Origin: Aporrectodea caliginosa
Lineage: Eukaryota; Annelida; Clitellata; Crassiclitellata; Lumbricidae
NCBI GenBank assembly: GCA_020284085.1
Contig: JACEVL010000202.1
Location: 637,501-701,500, forward strand
Length of the DNA: 64,000 nt
Reading direction: 5' to 3'
In this document: positions 1 to 11,446 of the stretch, piece by piece
Layout of the letters: each line of letters opens with the position of its first letter
How positions within the stretch are numbered: the stretch's first letter is position 1
The notes under the pieces: generated by a model
Told to the model about the DNA's origin: nothing
The model's input: only the letters and a program-made list of their open reading frames with translations
The model's database searches: none
Translations under genes and position numbers: made by a program

Positions 1-155
1 CTCACACTGGATTGCAAGCCTTTGTCCACTCCTGGGCACTGGAACGTGACGAATTCGTGACACCTCTTATGAACCACGAAATAGCAAACTGAAACAAACG
101 ATTAGATAAAAACATCCAACGTCGATTGAATGATCCAACAAACGACCGAACACAT

Positions 156-333
156 AAACGAGAGAGAGAGAGACAGACAGACAGACAGAGACAGACAGAC
201 ACAGACAGACAGACAGACAGAAAAAGAAAAAAGAGACAGATAGGCAGACAGAGACAGTCAGAGACAGAGACAGAGAGACAAAGAGAGCCATAGAGACAGA
301 CAGACAGAGAAAGAGAAAGAGACAGAGACAGAT
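156..333. repeat. (CAGA)n/(GAGACA)n microsatellite
   Basis: Imperfect tetranucleotide repeat. Purine-rich, degenerate GAGTGAG-type sequence continues to about 560. Confidence 0.85.
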
Positions 334-1310
334 CAAGTAAACTAACGAATGAATCAGCTAGTGAGAACTGAGAACTATTCAGCTACAGTGAGTGAGAGCA
401 ACTGAGTGAGCGAATGAGTTCGTGAGCGAAAACAGAGAGCAAGTTTATGAAGCAGATGTGAGTGCGAGTGAACGAGCGACTGAGAACTGGCGAGGGTGCG
501 AGTTTGAAAGCAATTGAGTGAGCAACAAGAGCGCCGTAGCAAGCAAGAGAGATGGAAAGAATAATTTAGAAGATAGATCGGCGACATCAATACTCCAACA
601 AAATTCTGCAATCCTTAGGTGTCAGATTTGAGCCAAGGCACTCTACTATTCTGTTAGTTGTAAATGGAATTTTCCTGTCGATGAGCTCATTAAAAGTAGA
701 TTGAAACCGCAGAGCCAATTCTTTACTCATAACGGAGCGTGTATGTGCTAACACAACGGAGATGTCAAGATTTGTTTTAGCTTATTTAATTTTATGTCAC
801 GAACGAAATCTAATCATTTTGTGATTTGGTGGCAGCTTAAATGGGAAAGCAATTTGCAACATGATCTGAAAGAGATGATTAACAGAAGTTATTATAGTCA
901 TTATCATACGAAGGGGAGGGGACAGGAGAGGGGGACAGGGGAGGGGGACATGGGAGGGGAGGGGGAAGACGACAATTTATGTGGCGACGTAACACAGCTA
1001 CGCCATTACAAAGGCGCCTGTGATGCATGTCATGCCATAAACAATGGTACACGAAATTTCAACCGACGGAACATCAGTTCATTTCAAGCAGCCTGGTCTC
1101 ATCTGTACGCCGACGCCGCCGCCCGGAAATGCTAATAGAGTAGCATCCAAGGTCGCGACGGATTCCTGCTCCAGGGCGTTCCAAATGCATCATCGTCGTT
1201 CGGAGGAGAAGACTGACTTGCAACGGCGCTAGAAAAATCGGCCTCGACGGCCTAAGGCGGCGGCGGCAGCGACTGGATGAACTGAGAGAGGCTGGCGGAC
1301 GGAGCGATCG
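334..1310. other. No gene recognised
   Basis: Purine-rich degenerate sequence to 560, a G-rich patch at 910-968 (GGGGACAGGAGAGG type), otherwise nothing recognised. Confidence 0.5.
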
Positions 1311-1619
1311 ATGCAGCCCCAGCGTACATCAGCAGCAGCAGCAGAAGCAGCAGAAGCAGCAGCAGCAGCTGTACATGCGTGGAATGGTAGGTGGACGGAG
1401 AAGCTAATTAGCTGTTGTCAATATGACGCTACCCATCATGCACATCGCTTCCGGATGACAAGACTTCTGAGAGATATTACAGCGCCCGACCAAAGCGTTC
1501 AGCTGCTAGAGAACCGCATCAGCAGCAGCAGCAGCAGCAGCAGCAGTAACCAGTTGGAGAGGCGGTGGAATGGAATGGGAGGGGAGGGGAGGAGAGGGGT
1601 GAAGGGGAGGGTATGGGAG

Positions 1620-1965
1620 GAGAGGAGGAGAGCAGTGCAGAGCAGAGCAGAGGAGAAGAGAGCAGAGGAGAAGAGAGCAGCAGAGCAGAAGAGAAGAGAA
1701 GAGAAGAGAAGAGAAGAGAAGAGAAGAGAAGAGAAGAGAAGAGAAGAGAAGAGAAGAGAAGAGAAGAGAGAGAAGAGAAGAGAAGAGAAGAGAGAGAAGA
1801 GAAGAGAAGAGAAGAGAAGAGAAGAGAAGAGAAGAGAAGAGAAGAGAAGAGAAGAGAAGAGAGCAGAGCAGAGCAGAAGAGAAGAGAGCAGAGCAGCGGA
1901 GAAGAGAAGAGAGCAGAAGAGAAGAGAGAAGAGCAGAGCAGAGGACAGGACAGGAGGAGAGGAGG
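1620..1965. repeat. (GAGAA)n purine tract
   Basis: Pentanucleotide repeat, purely purine on the plus strand for about 175 nt (1687-1862), with GAGCA variants at both ends. CAG runs precede it at 1330-1370 and 1518-1547. Confidence 0.93.
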
Positions 1966-2225
1966 GCGATGATGATGATGTATGCGTATTCAGTAGGTTT
2001 GTGTTTAGACAGAGGAAGCGAGCGGAGCTTAAACAGTGTAGAAGTGGATCTTGTGTTGTTTCGTTCTGTTCCTAAAGCATGCATCTCTCGTTTCGCGACG
2101 ATTCTCCTCGACTTAGATGCCTACAAACACTCAGATTGCCACTTATTTCGAGCGAATGGGGAGGTCCCATCGGTTCATTTCTGACATTAAGTGGACCCTA
2201 TTATGTAGCTTCACTGGTCATGGTG

Positions 2226-2690
2226 TTGTTGTCGTTGGCGGTGGCGGTGGCAGTGGTGGAGGTGGTGGCGGCGGTGCTGGTGGTGGTGTGGTGAGGGTAG
2301 CAGCGGCGGCGGTGGTGGTAGGGGTAGTAATGGCGGTGGTGGTAATGGCAGCAATGGTGGCGGTGGCGGTGGTGGTGGTGTGGTGGCGGTGGCGGTGGTG
2401 GTGGTGTGGTGGTGGTGATGGTGGTGATGGTGATGGTGTGGTAAGGGTAGTAGCGGCGGTGGTGGTAAGGGTACTAATGGCGGTGGTGCTGGTGGTGGCG
2501 GTTGTGGTGGTGGTGGTGATGGAGATGGTGTGGTGAGGGTAGTAGCGGCGGCAGGGGTGGTAGGAGTAGTAATGGCGGTGGTGGTAAACTGGTAATGATA
2601 GCAATGGTGGTGCTGGTGGTGGCGGCGGCGGTGGTGGTGGTGATGGCGGTGGTGAGGGTAGTAGCGGCGGCGGCGGCGGTGGTGGTGGTG
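2226..2690. repeat. (GGT/GGC)n repeat with higher-order unit
   Basis: GGT/GGC trinucleotides; the block GTGAGGGTAGYAGCGGCGG recurs near 2290, 2531 and 2651, with a related GTAAGGGTAGTAGCGGCGG near 2440. It resumes beyond the MITE at 2888-2913. Confidence 0.9.
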
Positions 2691-2697
2691 GTAGGGT

Positions 2698-2879
2698 CAG
2701 GGCCGAATTAAGGGGGGTGCTATTGGTGCTGCAGCACCGGACCCGCAGGTTTGAGGGGCCCGCAGGTTTGAGGACGTGTATTTTATAAATATGTGCGTGG
2801 TGGACCGGTGGTCGTCAGATGGAGGCCTTTCGAAGGTAATCACAGCACCCGGGCTCGCGCTAGCCTTAATGCGGCCCTG
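2698..2879. mobile_element. hAT MITE (CAGGGCCG ends) inside the GGT repeat
   Basis: Ends CAGGGCCGAATTAAGG and, inverted, CAGGGCCGCATTAAGG. An exact 8-bp target duplication GGTAGGGT lies at 2690-2697 and 2880-2887. The GGT/GGC repeat continues on both sides, so insertion followed repeat growth. Confidence 0.85.
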
Positions 2880-2913
2880 GGTAGGGTGGTAGTGGCGGTG
2901 GTGGTATCCCATC

Positions 2914-3377
2914 GTCGTCGTCGTTTTATTTCCAGAAGCGACCGACATGCTGCATTTCATTGGGTCGTTCTCTGGCCTGTACTGTACATGAGATCTAGGC
3001 AGTCGTGCTCTGTGGTGGCTGAGGAGGAGCTGTGTCGTTAAGAGCCCTAGGATATATATTTCCTTCTCTGTCTCTTCAGCTCTCTTCGTCGTCTTCTCTC
3101 ATAACTGAGCATTCACTTGCACTGTCTGCGACGATCGTTCTTCTCTCTGTCACTCGCTCTGTTTATTCTGTCACTTTCCCTCCATCCATTCTTCCTTCCA
3201 CGCTTCTGCTCTTCCACTCGCGTCTGTCACTGCGTATATGATGCACCACTCAATGTACGTCTCTTTAGCTGCCTGCCTGTGTGTGTGTGTGTGCGTGCGT
3301 GTGTGCGTGTGTGTGTGTGTGTGTCTCTCTCTGTCTCTGTCTCTGTCTCTGTCTCTGTCTGTCTCTGTCTCTGTCTG

Positions 3378-3462
<85 letters not shown>

Positions 3463-4169
3463 GTCCCTGACTGGTTCGCATCACTCATACATCTAGACCG
3501 TGAGACGCCAAACGCGTTATATATCATGAAGTGGACGACCATATAGAACGGACTCCATTGTCGCGCAACAAACGCAACGCGCCCAACGCATTGCATTCGA
3601 TGCTATATATAAGCAATTTGGCGATATGCTTAATTTATGGAGAATTCTTTGAAGCTAGTCCAAGTCAAATTTATTTAGCGCCAACGTCTCTTCCAAAAAA
3701 CTCAAGATTATAACGACTGCACAGGTCCAACATGTACGTAGTAAATCGCTTACCATTGCTGCTCTCTTGTACGTTTATAGGCCTGTGGAGCATTACGCCT
3801 GGAGTCCGTATAGGACTACTCATTTCTTATGCAAAATCTTCGTTGAAGTTGCAAGAACAGACCATTAAAGAAACAGCGGCGAGAGGCAAGCAGTCGTGGA
3901 AACGGCTTCGTTTTCTTGACCTCGGCGTATACAAGGATGGACGGGTGACCCATCGACTATTTCTCGATCTGATCGTTCCACCGACACAGACCTATCGATC
4001 GATGTGCACTGCTTTTATAGCTATTTCAACTGGGAGCTCTGGTGCAGAATAAATCCTGACATGTCTCTTTATGGCCTGACCGGAATATGGACCTTTAACC
4101 TCGGAGCTGACCGTTGGGACTCTCACGTGTCCCAATCGAAACCGTCACGCCTGATTCCACTGCCAATTT
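2914..4169. other. No gene recognised apart from simple repeats
   Basis: CT-rich stretches and one AGCGCC-type repeat piece near 3670. Short open frames show no domain. Confidence 0.5.
3272..3456. repeat. (GT)n followed by (TCTG)n and (CT)n
   Basis: Three adjoining simple repeats: GT to 3324, TCTGTC variants to 3395, pure CT to 3454. Confidence 0.93.
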
Positions 4170-4955
4170 GACCCCTCTGGATCTTGAACTGCAACTGATT
4201 CTGACCAGAACTCCGTCACTGCCCGTACTCTGGTAATGCCAGTCCCAACCCTGGAGAAAGGAGGAGGGCGACGCCAATCATCTTTGCTACGACGCAGTGT
4301 CGTTAAACAGCAACTAACCCATTTTGGCCCCACCTGCCCGACGATTTTGTTTTGACCGTGAATAAACTGGTCCCCACGGCTCCGCTTTTTGGACGCTTGA
4401 AATCTCAAGATTATACGATTTCGATTACGACTACGACTGAAACAATTTCAAATTATTTTCAACACATATGGTATTCTATGGATGGTCAAAGACGAGAGTC
4501 ACGGCGGAGACAGTAAGAGAATTCCAAACTATGAATTGTAGGCCTAATTGTAAATGTAATGTATGAATCTATGAAGAAATGTTGTACTGAGGTTGTCTGA
4601 ACCTCTGGCTTACCTTTGCACTGGAAACCCTGTTTACCAAATCCCCTGTAACAAACAAAACATCCAGAACATTTAATTCCATTCTGTCGAATTTAATCAT
4701 AATTATTACGCCAATTCCACCAGATTGTAGTTCTTAAAAATATAGACTTTAATCCGATCTAAACTTGCCTTATTAGCCTATAATCTTTAGTTTTGGCAGA
4801 TTAGAGGTGACCACGGTATACGAGACCGTAGACCGAAGCATCCCAGTTAGGCTGTGGCTGAACGACAAGAAATTAGGTGAAACTATCTTATGCTAACTAC
4901 CAGGTCTAGATAGAGCAGGTGGTTCTTTGAATGTTGGGAAGCCAGCACGGTTGAG

Positions 4956-5091
4956 CAGTGGCGTAAATCATGGGGGAAAAGAGGGGGACTGTCCCCCCTA
5001 AAGTTTTGACTTAAGCCCTTCTGTTCCCCCAAAAATCCGGCCCTCGTAGATACCCTGACTCCCCCAAGTTATGTATAGATTTTCGCCTCTG
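4956..5091. mobile_element. hAT MITE, CAGTGGCGTAAAT family, copy 1
   Basis: Starts CAGTGGCGTAAATCATGGGG and ends ATTTTCGCCTCTG. The 8-bp duplication CGGTTGAG is exact at 4948-4955 and 5092-5099. A second copy in the opposite orientation lies at 46530-46668. Confidence 0.85.
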
Positions 5092-5428
5092 CGGTTGAGG
5101 CTCCGACAAATAAAATCATTCAGAACAACATGTCTGACAACACAACATGGGCCCAACAAATAAGAAAACCTGTGCGAACCATCTGCGGCTTCTTGAGAAC
5201 TGTCCACAGAAGAAAGTTATGTGGTTGTTACATAGGACTACAGTTTCAGAGGCTTGGATCAGCTGCCTCTCGTCTTATACGACCTCATCGCGTAATCTCT
5301 CGCCAGCATTGAGTTATTGAGAAGCAGCCGATCTCCTGCATATGGAGCACATCCACTTTTAGGATACCCCGCAGACGGTATATATGCTGCGAGGCGCCAA
5401 GATTGATTGCGACCGTTTCATTAGGCGC

Positions 5429-5854
5429 TTATCCCGGTGGTATTGCATTCAGATTATTTATTACCAAGATCCCCACATAGGGAGAACTAAGACATAATGT
5501 TTGCAATGCTCTCCGACAAAAAAAACTGCCGGGGACTATAATTCTAGACAACGGACTCTCAGAGTGGATGAAAAAGCCACTGAAATATAAAATGCAATGC
5601 CTCTGGCCATCGTCTGCAACTCTGCATGCATTTGGGACTGACCATTGCCTTCTAGATACTACTGACCGAGTGGTGCATATGAATAGTGTCCTAGGCATAT
5701 AGTGTGACGTTAGCCCGCATTTGGAATGGTTGAGCCTTAGGCCAAGTTTTTCATATTCACTCTCTATATGAAGCCACGATTTGTGTGACCTTCCACCAAA
5801 AGTCAGCTCATCCAAAAGGCCGAAACCCAGAGGGATGTCAAACCTCGCATACAA
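5429..5854 (-). mobile_element. Degraded reverse-transcriptase fragment
   Basis: The minus strand keeps GFGLLDELTFGG then EYEKLGLRLNHSKCGLTSH. It resembles the polymerase core YLDDLTLGG...LGLxLNxxKC of animal non-LTR elements, with the catalytic YxDD changed to LLDE. The downstream part has no clear similarity. Confidence 0.6.
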
Positions 5855-5931
5855 AACATGCTGAAGCGGGAACCGGAAAAACAGCAGGTCTAGACGATCC
5901 CTATGCTAAGCGCTCGTGAAAAAGCTGGTGC

Positions 5932-6108
5932 CAGTGGCGGCGCCAGGATTTCAGGTTTGGGGGGCTAATGCTCAGAAAACCATGGTAAGTTATTCCCATT
6001 GAGATGCGACGACCTTTTTTTGCTTAAGACCTTTCCTTTTAGGGGGCTGAACCGCAGTTAGGGGGCTAAGCAGTAAGCACCCCCTAGCACCCTCTGGCGC
6101 CGCCACTG
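5932..6108. mobile_element. hAT MITE with perfect CAGTGGCGGCGCCAG inverted ends
   Basis: Fifteen-base ends CAGTGGCGGCGCCAG and CTGGCGCCGCCACTG are perfect inverted copies. The exact 8-bp duplication GCTGGTGC flanks them (5924-5931, 6109-6116). A related repeat at 7224-7250 shows the same site without the insertion. Confidence 0.9.
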
Positions 6109-6116
6109 GCTGGTGC

Positions 6117-7179
6117 CCTGCGTTTCTAAGCATTCAAGTTGCGCAACAGACATTTGGAGTTTGCGATTATGCTGAGGGCTAACTTGAAACAATAGCCTCG
6201 CATGTCGACCTCGGTCTCCTTTGTCTTGACCTCGTTAGCGTCACTGGAGGAAAAATAGTAGCACATTTAGAAACCGATCTAATAATATCTGTTGCGGGCG
6301 TGATGCCCTTATAAACGTTATGCTAATTCATCCCTGAATAGCCTACTCCTATAGTTTCTGCAAGTGCCTTCGAGCAGAGGAGATCTGTTGAGGCAGGTGC
6401 AATATTTCAATGATTTTCTCGCCCGTTTCAGCCACAATGATCCAACCTCTTCTTCCTGCTCATACATCTTCTCTTTTTCTTCATCTTTTTTCTTCCTCCT
6501 CCAATTTCACCTCCTCGTCTTCGTCCTCTTCCCCTATTCCTCCTCTTCTGAATGTCGACCAGCGCACGATGTCAATCAGACTCGAAGACCCGCGCTGTGC
6601 ATCCTCTACCAGCGCACCTGTCTATGATACCTGTCCGCGCCTCTACGAGCCAGGTGAACTCCAGCGTACCTGAGCTAACTTTCTATAATTAGTACTTACG
6701 TACCCCATCGTTGTGCCTTATAAATATGAGTGTCACGCTAAAGAAGGGCGGTGAATTTCAATGACGACTGATAACGACCTGTCACGCTACTCATATACCG
6801 CTTATTATAAGAAAAACTGTCTTATAGCACGAAAGAAGATGCACTGTCGCTACATCTATAAATAGAGCGATGAAAGACATTTACGTCAGACAAATGAATC
6901 AAGGAAGTCTTCTAATGGATGAAATGCAGTGCTATGACGTCTTTGGCATGATACGGATTCGACGATGTCTGCTGTATATTAAGTGCAATATGTGGAATAA
7001 TCGACGTTGACACGAAACTCCAGGCGACATAAAGCAGGGATGGCCGCCATTTGGAAAAGGAGAGTCTAGGTTGGGACTGGATCGGTGCCAATGAATCTGA
7101 ACTGGACGCAGATCCTAGCACAGGATAGAGACCAGTGACCACTATGGTCATTTCATCCAAGCATCGACCTGTTTGTGTC
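6117..7179. other. No gene recognised
   Basis: A pyrimidine-rich stretch lies at 6440-6550. The rest is unremarkable. Confidence 0.5.
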
Positions 7180-7236
7180 AGCGCTCGTGAATAAGCTCAG
7201 CGCTCGTGAATAAGTTCAGCGCTCGTGAATAAGCTG
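7180..7236. repeat. Three tandem 19-bp units AGCGCTCGTGAATAAGCTC
   Basis: Three head-to-tail units, the last leading into GGTGCCCTGCGCTTGGCTTT. A related pair lies at about 27280-27325, and a single unit precedes the MITE at 5932. Confidence 0.8.
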
Positions 7237-7711
7237 GTGCCCTGCGCTTGGCTTTCGAGTGGCGCTTTAGAAGTTTGCAGATTACGATTTGGAGCCTCAG
7301 TTGTTTACCAGATATGAGCTTATGGCATTGGTATTCCTTCCAATGGATTCCACCAAAGAGTCCTCGAGCTCTTGATACTTATTTATTAAGGAAATTTACA
7401 TAGCGCCTCTTCCGGAAAATAATTAATCAGAGGCGCTTTCTGCCACTATAGCCTCAACGATGTTAACTGTCAATAAGTTCGGAACATTTATCAGTTAGCA
7501 AATATTTCTCGGATGAGTCACCAGTGGCCGGCACGCGCAGACACAGAGAACCTGTCAACAGAATTCTAACTATAGGGCTGACGGATGACAGCAAGTTCGG
7601 CAAGTGGGTACGGAGCAGCTGGGCCATGCACCGGGCTTATCGCGATCTGTACAGAAGCCGACATCTAGACACAGAATAACATGCAGAAATTACTATTTAT
7701 GGCAGGGATGA

Positions 7712-7830
7712 TTTGAGCAATTGCGAGCGAAGGACTTGCCCAGGGTCCCTACGCGGCGGCTTGAGGTGGATTCGAACCCGCAACCCTCCGTCTGCAAGGC
7801 ACCGAACATACCCCTACACCACCGCGCCCC
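7712..7830 (-). mobile_element. tRNA-derived SINE (GGGGCGCGGTGG head)
   Basis: Inverse of the 21235-21467 element: GGATTCGAACCCGCAACCC (B box), then ACCCCTACACCACCGCGCCCC (head). It shares GACTTGCCCAGGGTCCCTAC. Confidence 0.8.
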
Positions 7831-8621
7831 ACTAGGCACAGTGCCTACTCTGCCTAATGGATAATGGAGCCCTGTTATTAAACACTGAGTTAGCTATATC
7901 CCCTCGCGCGTCCCGCATCGATCGACATTGTGTGGCGAAATAACATTGTAGTTCAAGAATAACATTGATACAAGTTCAGATCGGTCAATGAGCCAATGTA
8001 ACGTAATCGCCTGTAATTGTAATCGATTACATTATACGCCTCTTAGTATTCGGAGCCTAAAAGATCTGTTATTTATTCATTTATTCAGAAATTTATATAG
8101 CGCCCCTTCGAGGAGAAGGTTGAGGCATGTACGTTTATGCCATACGTTTCGCGAGGGGAATGTCCATGGGTGATCGAAGTGAATGCGGCATCACTAACGA
8201 GTGTCCCATTATTTTTTATGTCGTCTGACGCAGTAAATATCCCAAATTTATTTATCTTTGTATTAAAGACATTTATATAGCGCATCTCCAGTAAACTGAC
8301 CACCAGAGCGCTCTCCGCACTGGCGCAAACGACGTTGAATGTCATTTACGGACAGAACATTTATCACTTAGCAAACATTGCTCAGAAAAAATGCATTAGC
8401 AGGATCAGCGAGGTTAGACACACGTTCGTGTCGATAGTTCGTTGTCTGAGTCATGCAGCTGGTGGTCGAACTCCTCGCTCGAATCAATTCTTCTTATGAA
8501 TTATATAGCTCCGTTATAATCTAACACAATGCATCAGTCATGTTCTGTTAAGTAACTGAATTTCGGTCGTCATAGACCGAACACTGGCAATGCAACCGAA
8601 AATAGGACAGAGTGTGTAGTT

Positions 8622-8799
8622 CATGGGCGTAGCCAGGAAAAATTTCGGAGGGGTTTTAAGATTTGGGGGGGGGGTTCCATGGGAGATGGTCGCAAAAACT
8701 AAGGTTTTTGGGTATTTCCCATGTAAAAGCATAAAAATTTTTGGGGAAACCTATTTGGGGTGTTTGAACCCGTGAAACCACCCCCTAAATACGCCCATG
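8622..8799. mobile_element. MITE with CATGGGCGTA inverted ends
   Basis: Ends CATGGGCGTAGCC and TACGCCCATG, with flanks GTGTAGTT and ATGTAGTT (7 of 8 equal). Related sequence recurs near 25307-25463 and 45675-45836. Confidence 0.75.
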
Positions 8800-9007
8800 A
8801 TGTAGTTATTGTTTAACAAAGACGATTAGCGTTGCCCTCCTCCTTCATCAAGGCTTGGGACTGGCATTACCAGAGTATACGGGCAGCGGCGGAGTTAGGA
8901 CACCCGATTCCTTATTAAGTATTATTAAGTATTACGCATCCCTGTAGAGTATGGCGCTACAGAAGCTGGTAGTCGATGTGGTTGGGTGTATGAGTGGAGG
9001 AGCTCAC

Positions 9008-9231
9008 CAGATGAAGTCCTTGCAGTGGCTGCAGAACGTCGGCTGCTTGAAGAAGTGCGGCACGAATTTGTGACCCTTGACCTCGTGGATGTTTTTCTGT
9101 CGCAGCGCCCCCCTTCGCTGTACCCCTCCGACCCCGGAAGCAGAGGACGTCGTCGATGGCGCTCCGTTGTTCCTGCTGTCCGCCGCCCTAGATCCGGGTT
9201 CTTCGTCGGCGCTGCAGCTGTCGTCGGCCAT
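9008..9231 (-). CDS. PRKC: Conventional protein kinase C, first coding exon
   Basis: This exon encodes the N-terminus of a classical (diacylglycerol/Ca2+-dependent) protein kinase C, a cytosolic Ser/Thr kinase recruited to membranes. The 74 complete codons hold a Ser/Ala-rich leader (residues 1-37), a pseudosubstrate [10 protein letters not shown] (38-47, with Ala42 in place of the phospho-acceptor), and the start of the C1A zinc finger (His54, then Cys67-x2-Cys70, fitting the H-x12-C-x2-C spacing). It ends at TTC ATC TG followed by GTGAGC, a good donor, so the Trp codon is split exactly where animal PKC exon 1 usually ends. The start at 9231 has G at -3 and G at +4. Further exons (rest of C1, C2, kinase) were not found down to position 1 and should lie left of the window behind a long intron. 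The pseudosubstrate wording favours the alpha/beta class over novel or atypical PKCs. The leader looks longer than in vertebrate PKC alpha, which is unverified. Confidence 0.9.
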
Positions 9232-9400
9232 TGCGCAGCAGACGACGAACCCGCCGCCGTTACACTCGCGCGCCGCCGATTGACTGCGGCGGCGGCGGTG
9301 GCGGCGGCGGAGGCCTCTCGGCGGATGCCGGCTTCAACGACGCCAGGCGGCGCTCAGCGGCGGCGACGGTCGATGATGTCAGTCTGCGCATGCGGACGAG
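9080..9400 (-). promoter_or_regulatory. GC- and CpG-rich start region of the PKC gene
   Basis: The exon and the sequence just upstream of its ATG are far richer in G, C and CpG than the AT-rich surroundings and include a (GGC)n stretch near 9282-9312. This is typical of a CpG-rich first exon and 5' UTR. No TATA box or initiator could be assigned, so the transcription start is unknown. Confidence 0.35.
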
Positions 9401-9666
9401 AGATCGTCTGCTGCTTCCGACGGAGCAGACGACCGAAGGAGGAGGAGGAGGATGAGAAGAAGGCAGACGACGAAGACAGAGACGATTAGGAGGAGGACGA
9501 AGAAGACGTGCTTTAGAAAGGCAGACGATTGGAAAGGCGGGAAGGAAGGCAGACGTTAAGGTCATGGGGGTACGGTAATGTAAAGTTAGATATGGTATGG
9601 TATACGTTAAGGTAGGGCAAGGTGAGGTTAGGTAGTACAAAGTTAGATTAGGTCCTGTAGGGTAGG

Positions 9667-9967
9667 TATTGTAATAATAATAATTATATTCTTTATTGAA
9701 ACAATCCGGTTGACAAACGCAACCGGTTACAGTGTACAGTTATGCAACTGAAACAATTCACAAGAACACAAATGACAGAAGACATAAATCTTAACTACTA
9801 ACAGAACAGACAGCCTGCAGGACACGGCACTATACTAATAGCAGCCTACGAAGCATGTCCGCCTACGGAACTCGATCTCGGTACCTCTCTCTCTCTCTCT
9901 GACCCCTCTGGATCTTGAACTGCAACTGATTCTGACCAGAACTCCGTCACTGCCCGTATTCCGGTAC

Positions 9968-10066
<99 letters not shown>

Positions 10067-10105
10067 GCCAGTGTGTTATCCAATGCGCTATCGCCCCTAC
10101 CCCCA
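9667..10105 (-). mobile_element. tRNA-derived SINE expanded by (CT)n tracts
   Basis: Reverse copy of the SINE at 29868-30134: an AATAATAAT tail, body with AACTACTAACAGAACAGACA, and a tRNA-like head with GAACTCGATCTCGGTACC and GTGTTATCCAATGCGCTAT. Between B and A box it holds two CT runs (9884-9900 and about 9969-10063) around a 58-bp block at 9901-9958 that is identical to 4170-4227. Confidence 0.75.
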
Positions 10106-10381
10106 TAAGGTGGACCCCATAAGGTGAGGCAAGTTTAGATAAGGTATCAGGTATAAAAGCAGGGCAAGGTGATGTAGGCTACGGTAAGTCAAGATTATGT
10201 AAGGTGGGTAGGTGAATTATGTTACGCTAGACAAGGCAAGGTATATCGTAAAGTAAAGATAGATACTGCTAGGTAAGGTAACGTAGGGTGAGGCATAATT
10301 AGGCTATCTGAACTAAACGCAAGCAGAATGTTCATGCAGTTCTTGAACTTCTATTGCAGTGTATGAGCGCTGATAACCGTA

Positions 10382-11272
10382 GAGGAGAGCGGGGCAACAG
10401 CGGCCTGCGGGGCAAGAATAACCGGAAGCCTATCATAAAACATTTCGCATGCGTAGAGATTTAACTACGCCACGTTGAAAGACATTTATCGGCCGCTTCG
10501 AACGACATAAAATTTGTTAAATTTTCTTGCAAAACTCTATAAGAAAGTAAGGAATTTCTGATTTTCCTAATATTTGTATAAATCGGACTGGTTAGGAATA
10601 ATTTAGGATAAAATCAATGTTTTTGAAACGAAATTTTTCGATAAGTTTCTGTTGCGAAGACATAACAAAGGCATAGATTGGGCATATTAGTTTCAATGAA
10701 TTCGCAAGATGTCACTAGTAATTATTTAAAATGTAATTGGTACAGCAACGGGGCAAGAGTAGCCGTGACAGTATGAGGCGTTTTAGTAAGGCAATCAGGA
10801 AGAAAGAAGACTGTATAAAATGCTATAAATGCAAGCGATGGAGCCACGAAAGCTGCACAGACTACACTGGGGGGAAATGTTTCGTTTGTGACTTTTGTCG
10901 ATAACACCTCATGTTGCAAATATTTATAGGTCTAAGTTTGAAAGAATGTTCAACTGTTTTGTTTTGTTAATGTAACAAAAGTAATTGTTCATGTAGATCT
11001 GTGTTGTTTTCTTTGTAAGCTACTAATACTGGGGCAAGACTGGCCGTTCCTGCCACTCTTGCCCCACCGGTGGGGCAAGAGTGGCTTTTTAAAGGCCTGC
11101 ATAAAATGTTTAATACCAAAGAATCAGATGTATTTTTTTGAAATAATTTGTATACCCTGCAGAGCCACTTCAATGGCCTATAACAGGGTATAGTCTGTTG
11201 TTTCAATATTTTCACCTGCTAGTAGATATTTAGATTAAATCCTTAAGGGGCCGCTCTTGCCCCGCGCTCCTC
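10382..11272. mobile_element. pogo/Tc1-mariner-like element with PHD-like transposase tail
   Basis: Terminal inverted repeats of 24 bp (GAGGAGAGCGGGGCAACAGC at the left; two mismatches to the right end) are flanked by TA at both ends (10380-10381, 11273-11274), as in Tc1/mariner-pogo insertions. On the plus strand 10773-10904 encodes MRRFSKAIRKKEDC, then IKCYKCKRWSHESC, then TDYTGGKCFVCDFCR and a stop. This is a Cys/His-rich finger like the C-terminus of some pogo/Jerky-type transposases. No DDE domain remains. The interior repeats GGGGCAAGAGTGGC and its complement several times (10745-11090). Confidence 0.7.
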
Positions 11273-11446
11273 TATGTATGCAAATCCTGGGACCAAGCCT
11301 AGAAGACAGTAGCATATAGCTTGGTTATAATGGCGCACAATTAACTCATTCATTTAACGGTTTTAAGGATTTATATAGCACCTCTTCGAGGGGGACTACT
11401 CAGAGGTGCTCCCGATTCCAGCACGGCCAAAATGAACAGTTTTAAG

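Noticed and set aside
1311..2084. Long Arg/Glu-rich and Ser/Leu-rich ORFs on both strands
   Set aside because: Pure products of the (GAGAA)n microsatellite, open in several frames at once.
3171..3596. ORFs rich in Leu/Ser or Arg/Glu around the CT and GT tracts
   Set aside because: Simple-repeat translation in several frames, no other domain.
1..9000. Second PKC exon (rest of the C1A finger)
   Set aside because: Searched by eye on the minus strand without finding GFGKQG-type coding; it is probably beyond the left edge.
8986..9489. Plus-strand ORF of 167 codons over the PKC exon
   Set aside because: Antisense shadow of the GC-rich PKC first exon; the minus strand has a recognisable domain and splice donor.
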